A stretch of DNA of 6,734 bases from Acidobacteriota bacterium (GTDB lineage: Bacteria; Acidobacteriota; Blastocatellia; Pyrinomonadales; Pyrinomonadaceae), in assembly GCA_029862725.1 (NCBI GenBank), contig JAOTWT010000166.1, positions 1 to 6,734 of the forward strand, written 5' to 3'. Under the pieces are notes generated by a model. That model was not told the DNA's origin and ran no database searches. It saw only the letters and a program-made list of their open reading frames with translations. Of this stretch, positions 1 through 4,985 are shown piece after piece. The position numbers and the translations under genes were made by a program. Numbering within the stretch: position 1 is the first letter of the stretch; every line of letters starts with the position of its first letter.

Positions 1-546
1 GAAGGGTTCTTCCTCAAACCCGACCAGGCTTGCAGTGATCACCGCCGGAAACTGGTTTCGGGTCGTGTTGTAATCGGTGACAACCTTGTTGTAGTCGATA
101 CGCGACACGTTGATGCGGTTTTCCGTTCCCACCAGTTCATCCTGCAATTTCAAAAAATTCTCGTTCGAACGAAGCACCGGGTAGTTCTCCTGCAGCACCA
201 GCAGACGCCCTATCGTACCGCCAAAGCTGTTGTTGGCCTCCAGGATCGCCTGTTTCTGCTCGGGCGTTTTGGCACCGTCGTCACCCTTCGGCGCGTCTTT
301 GACCGCGTTAAGCAATCTCGAACGGGCATCGGCGATCTGGCCGAAGACCTCCTGTTCCTGGACACCGGCAGTTTGCGCCGCCTTCACCAGATTCGGTATC
401 AGATCCGCACGCCTCTGAAGTTGTGCTTCCACGTTGGCCCACTTTCCACGAACATTCTGCTGTTTTTCGGTCAGTTCGTTATAACTGCAGCCGCTGAGGC
501 CAAATGCGATAACAAACGCCAAAGTCAATAAAGCCGTTCTTTTCAT
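1..546 (-). CDS. lemA: LemA family lipoprotein (3' end outside window)
   Basis: Reading the minus strand from ATG at 546 gives 182 codons open to the window edge, so the C-terminus is missing. Seen: a lipoprotein signal peptide with lipobox LSGC (residues 17-20, predicted lipidated Cys20); then the LemA helical core with RRADLIPNLV (45-54), a Q/E-rich helix (about 63-80), and the family signature NFLKLQDELVGTENRI (130-145) followed by SRIDYNKVVTDYN (148-160) and QFP (165-167). LemA proteins are membrane-anchored helical bundles of unclear molecular function, often next to TPM-domain genes, as here. The segment at about 83-100 (Lys/Asp/Gly-rich) looks like a surface loop. A Shine-Dalgarno-like GAGGGAG lies about 7 nt before the ATG, which supports the start. 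The gene is the last of four same-strand genes and follows the nucleotidyltransferase-like gene by 58 nt. Lipidation is predicted from the lipobox. Family assignment is firm; function is not. Confidence 0.93.
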   Translation of the reverse strand, partial: MKRTALLTLAFVIAFGLSGCSYNELTEKQQNVRGKWANVEAQLQRRADLIPNLVKAAQTAGVQEQEVFGQIADARSRLLNAVKDAPKGDDGAKTPEQKQAILEANNSFGGTIGRLLVLQENYPVLRSNENFLKLQDELVGTENRINVSRIDYNKVVTDYNTTRNQFPAVITASLVGFEEEPF

Positions 547-604
547 TTTGTTCTCCCTCGTTCTAAAGCAACTTCGGCGCGCGTGCCGCGGTCGCGTAAC
601 TCTG

Positions 605-1321
605 CTATTCACCGATTTCATTTACCGCACTTATGACACGTTCGATCTGTATCAGGTAATCGGCAAACACATCATTTGCCGCCTTCTCGCTCATTTGTTC
701 CGAACCGATATTTTTACGAATATCAAAGATTATTTCAAACGGCTCGCCGTGAAGATGGAGCTCGGCGACCAACTCGCGCACGATATCGAGTTTCTTGATC
801 GGCGGAACTTTTCCGATCAATAGCAGAACCGCCCGGAAGTCAGCAGAAAAACTCGTCAGGCTGTCGGCCATCAGATCACAAAGCCTCTGAACAGAGGTCG
901 AGGCGTGGACATAGCGGCGTCGCAGTTTCAGAAGATTGCTGCGGAGTTCGAATTCCGTCTGATGGCGGAGATAACGGTCCGATATGTGGATACCCTCAAA
1001 CGGATCCCTGCCGTAAAGGACTTTTCTGGCATGCTCCATAAAGTGAAACTCGATCGGGAACACATCACCGGCATTTTCCATTTCATCGGCCGTAAAATAA
1101 ACGGGCACCGGATGCCCGAGACGATTCCATTCACGCAAACAGGCGTGGGCGTTTCGCAGATCGATCGGCGCGATCTTCTCAAGTACGATCAGGACATTGT
1201 AATCGGACTCGTGTCGAACGAAATCGCCGGCCGCCGCGGAACCGTACAAGACCACTGAAACCAGGTTGTCCCCGTGGGTCTCTTTCAGGTCATCAACAAA
1301 GTCTGCAAAGTGTTCGTTCAT
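605..1321 (-). CDS. Nucleotidyltransferase-fold domain protein, atypical active site
   Basis: This 238-residue protein starts with a polymerase-beta-type nucleotidyltransferase motif: LYGSAAAGD at residues 25-33 (the G-S helix signature), followed by ESDYNVLIVL (38-47). In active family members the second motif is normally D-x-D/E; here it is Asp40-Tyr-Asn42, and I see no obvious third carboxylate in the following strand (around PVPVYFT). The rest, from about residue 115, is predicted mostly helical with Arg/Lys-rich (LKLRRRYVH) and hydrophobic (FRAVLLLIG) stretches and no motif I recognise. No signal peptide is visible, so it is probably cytoplasmic. The ATG lies 6 nt after the TPM stop. The likely ribosome binding site, TAGGA, includes that stop codon, which suggests translational coupling. 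Substrate and activity are unknown. It may be a degenerate or regulatory nucleotidyltransferase. Confidence 0.8.
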   Translation of the reverse strand: MNEHFADFVDDLKETHGDNLVSVVLYGSAAAGDFVRHESDYNVLIVLEKIAPIDLRNAHACLREWNRLGHPVPVYFTADEMENAGDVFPIEFHFMEHARKVLYGRDPFEGIHISDRYLRHQTEFELRSNLLKLRRRYVHASTSVQRLCDLMADSLTSFSADFRAVLLLIGKVPPIKKLDIVRELVAELHLHGEPFEIIFDIRKNIGSEQMSEKAANDVFADYLIQIERVISAVNEIGE

Positions 1322-1327
1322 AATGTC

Positions 1328-2245
1328 CTACCAACTGCCGCCGGAACCTCCTCCGCCAAAACTGCCTCCGCCGCCAAATCCACCCCAGCTGCCCCCGCCG
1401 CCCGAACTTCCGCCCCAACTGCTCGACGAACTGCTGCCGGAACCTCCGCCCGTGAGCGCGCCGATTACGAGCCCGCCCGCGATATCTATCAGGACGTCGC
1501 TTGCCGTGACCTCGTCGCGACGGTGCTTGCCGGAGCCTCCGCCGCCTCCGTTCTTGTTAGCGTTTTGTACCGACCAGACGATGAATATCACAAATCCGAT
1601 TATACCCGCGAGGCAGCAAATTATGTCGCCCAGGTCGAGCCCGCCTGACTCGTAATCGCCCGCATCAGTTTCTTCCTCTTCATAAGGGTTCGTCACGCCG
1701 GCTTGCTTAGCCTCGATCGTCTCGATATAGGCGTTTATTGTGTCTTCGATGCCTTTGCCGTAGTTTCCCTTCTTAAACTCGGGAACCAGATATCTTCTCT
1801 GGAGAGATCCCACGAGGCCATCCGGAAGCTCGTCCTCGAGATCATAACCGACCTGCGTAAAATACTTGCGGTCGTTGATCGCGACCAACAAAAGCGCCCC
1901 CGGGTCTTCCTCCGCTTTGAATCCGATACCCCAGCCCCGGGCGACCGCGAGTGAGTAATCCGCGATCTCAATTCCGTCTGTGGAATCTATGACAGCCACC
2001 ACAAGAGCCACTTTCGGATTCGACGACTCTGAAAACTCTAGAATCCGCTGTTCGATTCTTTTCTCGGTAGTCTCATCGATGACCCCGGCATAGTCCATCA
2101 CCGGGCTTACAGGTTTGGGAAGCGGCGAGGTGTCGATATCAAACGTATCCGCGGTTTGGCCGACGGCAAGACTGGTCAGGCCAAAAAGGCAGACGATCAT
2201 TAAGACGAAAGCTCTTAATAGGTTTGAATGTGCCCGGTTGTTCAT
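1328..2245 (-). CDS. TPM-domain membrane protein with Gly/Ser/Trp tail
   Basis: This 305-residue protein has a signal peptide: basic start (NNRAHSNLLR), hydrophobic core about 12-27, likely cleavage after AVG at 29. A TPM (TLP18.3/Psb32/MOLO-1) domain follows at about 48-178, with the hallmark VMDYAGVID (49-57), a central hydrophobic strand KVALVVAVID (78-87), ARGWGIG (102-108), DPGALLLVAINDRK (114-127) and the Y162-GKGIEDTINAYIETI helix. An acidic linker (189-200) leads to one transmembrane helix at about 207-226, beginning with two adjacent cysteines (C210, C211). Beyond it come a Gly-rich patch with basic residues (233-243), a second mildly hydrophobic segment (251-265) and a Gly/Ser tail with periodic Trp/Phe (266-305). 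The layout matches YgcG-like TPM proteins: TPM domain outside the cytoplasm, membrane anchor, Gly-rich tail. Biochemical function is poorly known; involvement in envelope integrity together with LemA is inference. No clear Shine-Dalgarno precedes the ATG at 2245, but start plus signal peptide fit well. Confidence 0.92.
   Translation of the reverse strand: MNNRAHSNLLRAFVLMIVCLFGLTSLAVGQTADTFDIDTSPLPKPVSPVMDYAGVIDETTEKRIEQRILEFSESSNPKVALVVAVIDSTDGIEIADYSLAVARGWGIGFKAEEDPGALLLVAINDRKYFTQVGYDLEDELPDGLVGSLQRRYLVPEFKKGNYGKGIEDTINAYIETIEAKQAGVTNPYEEEETDAGDYESGGLDLGDIICCLAGIIGFVIFIVWSVQNANKNGGGGGSGKHRRDEVTASDVLIDIAGGLVIGALTGGGSGSSSSSSWGGSSGGGGSWGGFGGGGSFGGGGSGGSW
1331..1450 (-). repeat. Low-complexity Gly/Ser/Trp-coding repeat (TPM C-terminus)
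   Basis: This stretch encodes residues 266-305 of the TPM protein: runs of 2-4 glycines separated by Ser, Trp or Phe (units such as GGGGSWGGFGG and GGGGSFGG), after a six-serine run. On the plus strand it reads as a proline-rich open frame, which is only a shadow. Gly-rich tails with aromatic residues are common in this family. Their function is unknown. Confidence 0.85.
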
Positions 2246-2297
2246 TTATTGCCGAAAGTTTATACGTTCTTTGAAGGTAATGTGTTTCCGTTCATTT

Positions 2298-3101
2298 TTA
2301 ACCGCCCGTCACGGCATGAAGCAGATAGTGGAGGCCAAAAAACAATGCGACTCCGGCGAAAACTGACAAGGAGACCAGCGGATTGCGGCCGGCGTGGTGA
2401 TTTACTTCCGGTATCAAATCGCTCGCGGCGACGTAAAGTGTGACGCCCCCGGCGAGAGGCAGCGCATAGGCAACGGCGGAATTCAGGTTGGCCCCAAGAA
2501 AATAAAAACCAATGACACCGGCCAATGTCACGGCCCCTACGATCGAGGTCGCCATCAAGACGTCTCTAAAGCCCTTGTCGGCGGCGAGGATCATCGATGC
2601 GATCGTGAATCCCTCGGGGAACTTGTGCAGGAACACCGCCAGGAACATCAGAAGACCGAGTTTCGCGTCGACCTGGTTTGCCGCTGATATCGACACACCA
2701 TCAAAGAAAGCGTGAATCAAAAGACCACCGATTGCGGTGTAGGCCGACGAGGTGCTCAGTTTATGGTCCGGGTGCACCTCTTCACCCAGGTGAAAATGAG
2801 GCGCGATGGTGTGTTCGAAGAACTGGGTCAGTAAATATCCACCAAGCAGAAGGAACATCGGCCAGAATAGCGCCTCGGGAATTTCCTGGGTCGTGCCGGC
2901 CGTCCACAACCCGATCGTTTTCGGAAGTATCTCGACGAATGTAATCGCGAGCATAAAGCCCGCCCCTAGGGAGAGTATGTACTTGAGAAGCTTTTTATAG
3001 TGCTTGTATATGCCGGTCGGGAAAAGTACGTAGCCGCCGAGGATTGTGGCGGATGCCGTTACGATTCCGTAAAGCAACAAATATAAAAAAGAAGGCTCCA
3101 T
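2298..3101 (-). CDS. ZIP family divalent metal transporter
   Basis: The protein is 267 residues if it starts at the ATG at 3101, in the inner membrane, probably importing Zn2+ or a similar divalent cation. About eight hydrophobic segments can be seen. The metal-site motifs are His130-A-F-F-Asp134-G in TM4 and His159-K-F-P-Glu163-G in TM5, which together build the ZIP transport site. The loop before TM4 is histidine-rich (His97, 102, 104, 110, 113), as is usual for the variable metal-binding loop. The second TM4 position, normally Asn (HN..D), is Ala here. The open frame extends upstream to a TTG at 3158, but I chose 3101: hydrophobic TM1 begins right after it, a GGAA lies 7-10 nt ahead, and a TATAAT at 3133-3138 would place transcription initiation downstream of the other candidates. 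It is divergent from rsmH and 52 nt upstream of the TPM gene, with which it may be cotranscribed. Metal specificity cannot be read from the sequence. Confidence 0.93.
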   Translation of the reverse strand: MEPSFLYLLLYGIVTASATILGGYVLFPTGIYKHYKKLLKYILSLGAGFMLAITFVEILPKTIGLWTAGTTQEIPEALFWPMFLLLGGYLLTQFFEHTIAPHFHLGEEVHPDHKLSTSSAYTAIGGLLIHAFFDGVSISAANQVDAKLGLLMFLAVFLHKFPEGFTIASMILAADKGFRDVLMATSIVGAVTLAGVIGFYFLGANLNSAVAYALPLAGGVTLYVAASDLIPEVNHHAGRNPLVSLSVFAGVALFFGLHYLLHAVTGG

Positions 3102-3132
3102 TTGAATTCCAAACACGCGTGTTGACCAAAGC

Positions 3133-3138
3133 ATTATA
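3133..3138 (-). promoter_or_regulatory. Putative -10 box for the ZIP gene
   Basis: A perfect TATAAT reads on the minus strand, 31 nt upstream of the chosen ZIP start, giving an expected leader of about 25 nt. The -35 is poor: TTGAAC at 3153-3158 is only 14 nt away and nothing consensus-like sits at 17 nt. The box overlaps another in-frame ATG (3132-3134), so a transcript from here could not use that ATG. Confidence 0.45.
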
Positions 3139-3179
3139 CATTGCCACACACGGTTCAATATGCGAAGCGCCGCGAAGTT

Positions 3180-3214
3180 GAGAATTCCTTAAGCACTTGA
3201 ATAATGCAATTCTC
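3180..3214. repeat. Inverted repeat upstream of the rsmH promoter
   Basis: GAGAATT at 3180-3186 is the exact reverse complement of AATTCTC at 3208-3214, with a 21-nt spacer. An overlapping alternative pair is AATTCC (3183-3188) with GGAATT (3215-3220). The block ends about 10 nt before the -35 element and encloses one copy of the 12-nt direct repeat. It could be an operator, but arms this short and AT-rich can arise by chance. Confidence 0.35.
3188..3199 (+). repeat. 12-nt direct repeat, copy 1 (CTTAAGCACTTG)
   Basis: This is an exact 12-nt match to copy 2 at 3338-3349, 150 nt downstream. This copy lies about 26 nt upstream of the -35 box, a normal position for an activator or upstream repressor site. 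The core CTTAAG is itself a palindrome. Confidence 0.6.
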
Positions 3215-3224
3215 GGAATTTGTC

Positions 3225-3254
3225 TTGACACGATGCGCACAATGAGCGTAGAAT
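3225..3254 (+). promoter_or_regulatory. Sigma70-type promoter for rsmH-ftsL-ftsI
   Basis: There is a perfect -35 box TTGACA at 3225-3230 and a near-consensus -10 box TAGAAT at 3249-3254, separated by 18 nt. Transcription would start near 3261 and leave a leader of about 210 nt before the proposed rsmH start. It is the best promoter-like match I found in the gap facing the division cluster. Confidence 0.7.
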
Positions 3255-3275
3255 CCAGAACATTAAGTGGTTACA

Positions 3276-3288
3276 GGCTCTTAGAGCC
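3276..3288 (+). repeat. Leader inverted repeat 1 (GGCTC-TTA-GAGCC)
   Basis: Five perfect G/C-rich base pairs close a 3-nt loop (or 6-1-6 symmetry at the DNA level), 15 nt after the expected transcription start. It is the first of three successive hairpin-capable repeats in the rsmH leader. No U-run follows, so it is not an intrinsic terminator. Confidence 0.5.
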
Positions 3289-3295
3289 AATTTGA

Positions 3296-3309
3296 AAGAA
3301 GTACTTCTT
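3296..3309. repeat. Perfect 14-bp palindrome in the leader
   Basis: AAGAAGTACTTCTT equals its own reverse complement and has no spacer. A loop-less palindrome is a poor RNA hairpin (it would need four unpaired central bases), so it fits a dimeric DNA-binding protein site better. It lies about 40 nt downstream of the predicted transcription start, a place where a bound protein could act as a roadblock. Confidence 0.55.
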
Positions 3310-3316
3310 CCAGAAA

Positions 3317-3348
3317 AAGTGTTTAAGTTGAGACGGTCTTAAGCACTT
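3317..3348 (+). repeat. Leader hairpin (11-bp stem, 10-nt loop)
   Basis: AAGTGTTTAAG (3317-3327) pairs with CTTAAGCACTT (3338-3348): ten Watson-Crick pairs plus one G-U, around a 10-nt loop. The right arm is most of copy 2 of the 12-nt direct repeat. The next bases are GTCCTCCTC rather than a U-run, so this is not a Rho-independent terminator. Confidence 0.55.
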
Positions 3349-3349
3349 G
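3338..3349 (+). repeat. 12-nt direct repeat, copy 2 (CTTAAGCACTTG)
   Basis: This is identical to copy 1 at 3188-3199. It forms the 3' arm of the leader hairpin, because the 11 bases at 3317-3327 are its reverse complement with one change. Copy 1 lies outside the expected transcript and copy 2 inside it, which points to a DNA-level site that may double as RNA structure. Confidence 0.55.
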
Positions 3350-3474
3350 TCCTCCTCAAAAATTGAAAAAAACGCTCTGAAAAGAAGCGAGATTCGAGCA
3401 AGTCAAAGGCAGCGGATACTGTCAAGCTTCGTCAGGACGCTATTCACAACATCAAATTCGTAATTTTTAGTTCT

Positions 3475-4446
3475 TTGAATTGTAAGGCTGAAAACCCGCA
3501 TGTCCCCGTTTTGCTTGAACAAAGTGTCGAGATGCTCGAAGTATCGAGCGGAGGCACCTATGTTGATGCAACGCTCGGATATGGCGGTCACACGGAAGCG
3601 ATACTTGCTGCCAATCATAAGGCATCAGTTATCTCATTCGACCGCGACCCGGCTGCAATAGAGGCTGCCGGCGAACGGCTGAGCGGCTACGAAGATCGCG
3701 TGATACTCGTCCACGCAAACTTTTCGGACCTCAAGTCCGAACTCGAGGTGCTGGGAGTCGGGGCAATCGACGGTCTGATAGCGGATCTTGGAGTCTCATC
3801 CATGCAGCTGGACAGCGAGGAAAGAGGGTTTAGTTTTCGTTTCGACGCCCCGCTCGACATGCGGATGGATCCGGATTCGGATACCGAAAGCGCCGCCGAA
3901 GTGCTTTCACGCTTATCCGAGACCGAAATTGCGAACGTGATTTACGAGTTCGGTGAAGAGCGGTTTTCGAGAAGAATCGCCCGGCGAATCGTGAAGGCAC
4001 GCGAAAGCGGGGAACCCATAGAGACGACCACGCAGCTCGCGGAGATCGTACGCCGTTCGGTCCCGAAAAGGAAAAACGAACGGGTTCATCCGGCGACCAA
4101 GACGTTCCAGGCTCTCCGCATTTATGTCAACGGCGAGCTCGACATACTCGAAGATTTTGTCCGCGACACGGTTGATCTCCTGAAACCAGGGGGAAGAATG
4201 GCGGTAATAACATTTCATTCGCTCGAAGACAGGATAATCAAGCGGACATTTCAGAACCTTGCAGGAAGGTGTTTCTGCCCGCGCGGATTTCCCGAATGCG
4301 TTTGCGGCTCTTCAAAAAGGATTGAGATCCTGACGCGCAAGCCCGTAATCCCTTCGGATCCCGAACAACAGGCCAACCCCAGGTCGAGAAGCGCAAAGCT
4401 TCGCTCACTCAGGAAATTAGACCTGACCCAGAAATATGAGAAGTAA
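3475..4446 (+). CDS. rsmH: 16S rRNA (cytosine-N4)-methyltransferase RsmH (MraW)
   Basis: RsmH transfers a methyl group from S-adenosylmethionine to N4 of C1402 in 16S rRNA, at the ribosomal P site. The 323-residue length fits the family. Seen: HVPVLL (9-14), the SAM-binding YVDATLGYGGHT (29-40), the second Rossmann motif ISFDRDPAAI, then LIADLGVSSMQLD and GFSFRFDAPLDMRMD, which are signatures of RsmH. KRKNERVHPATKTFQALRI, then MAVITFHSLEDRIIK and the Cys-rich CFCPRGFPECVCG follow near the C-terminus. There is no in-frame ATG before the conserved HVPVLL, and the frame is open back to a stop at 3364. TTG at 3475 gives a typical short N-terminus, but no Shine-Dalgarno is evident. An ATT at 3442 preceded by AGGA is a less likely alternative. 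It is the first gene of the dcw cluster here and overlaps ftsL by 11 nt. Function is certain; the start codon is not. Confidence 0.96.
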   Translation: MNCKAENPHVPVLLEQSVEMLEVSSGGTYVDATLGYGGHTEAILAANHKASVISFDRDPAAIEAAGERLSGYEDRVILVHANFSDLKSELEVLGVGAIDGLIADLGVSSMQLDSEERGFSFRFDAPLDMRMDPDSDTESAAEVLSRLSETEIANVIYEFGEERFSRRIARRIVKARESGEPIETTTQLAEIVRRSVPKRKNERVHPATKTFQALRIYVNGELDILEDFVRDTVDLLKPGGRMAVITFHSLEDRIIKRTFQNLAGRCFCPRGFPECVCGSSKRIEILTRKPVIPSDPEQQANPRSRSAKLRSLRKLDLTQKYEK

Positions 4447-4984
4447 AAGAAAAATCGTAAATAAGCATTCAAGAGTGCGTCGGGAACGCGATCCGGTGCC
4501 CTGGAAATACTGCATTCTAACGCTCGTCTGCGGATTGCTTCTTGTGGCCGGCTTTTTTGCCGCGGCCAAACAGCATTTTTCTGCTGTCGGTATCGCCATG
4601 GAAAATGCCGACCTGAGAGTTAAGATCGCGAAGCTGAAGGATGAGAAACGGCGCCTGACTTTATCCCGCGAAAGGGCTTCGAGCCCCTCACGAATCAGCC
4701 TTGCGGCGAAGAAGATCGGATTTAGCACCGTGCCAAGACCAATCATTGCAAGTACCTCGACGAACGAAAACGCGACGCCAGGGGCTGTCCTCGAACCGCC
4801 GGTGCGAAGCCTTGCGGCAGTAAGGGTCGACGACCTGGAGCAACCTTCAAAAACATCAAATCAGAATAGCCCGGCTAAAGGTATTAAAACCCCTTTAAAG
4901 AAAGCAGCTGACAAAAGGGCGATTTCCGGCAGCGAGGTAGCTTCTCTGAACGGGAGTGAGTTCATAAAGGGCGTCAGGGAATAA
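4436..4984 (+). CDS. ftsL: FtsL-like cell division protein with long C-terminal tail
   Basis: This 182-residue bitopic protein lies where ftsL normally sits, between rsmH and ftsI. Seen: a strongly basic cytoplasmic N-terminus (1-18), one transmembrane helix (about 25-44), then a charged coiled-coil-like helix (about 50-80: MENADLRVKIAKLKDEKRRL) ending in SPSRISLAAKKIGF (83-96). This last part resembles the end of the FtsL/FtsB coiled coil, where the phrase marks a residual helix with an Ala-Lys-Lys-Leu/Ile-Gly motif. FtsL with FtsB and FtsQ recruits and activates FtsW-FtsI at the septum. The last 85 or so residues are Ser/Pro/Lys/Asn-rich and look disordered; typical FtsL proteins end soon after the coiled coil. 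The ATG at 4436 overlaps the rsmH stop region by 11 nt, suggesting translational coupling, and no strong ribosome binding site is evident. FtsL diverges fast, so the call rests on topology plus position. Confidence 0.8.
   Translation: MRSKRKIVNKHSRVRRERDPVPWKYCILTLVCGLLLVAGFFAAAKQHFSAVGIAMENADLRVKIAKLKDEKRRLTLSRERASSPSRISLAAKKIGFSTVPRPIIASTSTNENATPGAVLEPPVRSLAAVRVDDLEQPSKTSNQNSPAKGIKTPLKKAADKRAISGSEVASLNGSEFIKGVRE
4976..4980 (+). promoter_or_regulatory. Ribosome binding site of ftsI
   Basis: AGGGA lies 5 nt before the ATG at 4986, inside the last codons of ftsL. It fixes the ftsI start and shows that ftsL and ftsI are adjacent in one transcript. Confidence 0.7.
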
Positions 4985-4985
4985 T

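Larger units (their letters stand above)
3102..3474. other. Divergent intergenic regulatory region
   Basis: These 373 bp without a gene separate the divergent ZIP and rsmH genes. The region is more AT-rich than the flanking genes. It contains a -10 box facing the ZIP gene, a sigma70-like promoter facing rsmH, a 12-nt direct repeat, and a leader with three inverted repeats. It contains no convincing protein gene: no ATG-started frame of useful length runs toward rsmH. No MraZ-type TGGG repeat array was seen. No tRNA-like or intrinsic terminator structure was recognised. Confidence 0.8.

Noticed and set aside
605..1321. MNT/HEPN-type toxin-antitoxin pair
   Set aside because: Only one gene is present. 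An R-x4-H string (RRRYVH) occurs in the helical part, but not in a recognisable HEPN context, and there is no partner gene next to it.
1266..1655. Plus-strand proline-rich open frame, 129 codons
   Set aside because: It is the antisense of the Gly/Ser-coding 3' end of the TPM gene; glycine codons read as proline on the other strand. It has no ribosome binding site or family match.
2246..2297. Terminator or independent promoter between the ZIP and TPM genes
   Set aside because: There is no stem followed by a U-run. A TATAAA is present about 20 nt before the TPM start but has no -35 partner, so it is not listed as a promoter.
3102..3158. Upstream extension of the ZIP gene to a TTG at 3158
   Set aside because: It adds 19 residues before TM1 without family resemblance and runs through a TATAAT box. 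The ATG at 3101 is the better start.
3292..3342. Possible 16-residue leader peptide (MKEVLLPEKVFKLRRS) from a TTG in the rsmH leader
   Set aside because: There is no ATG and no Shine-Dalgarno, and it shows no run of regulatory codons. Its stop falls in the hairpin arm, which is curious, but chance is likely.
3317..3357. Intrinsic terminator in the rsmH leader
   Set aside because: The stem is A/T-rich and is followed by GTCCTCCTC, not a U-run, so it does not meet the pattern of a Rho-independent terminator.
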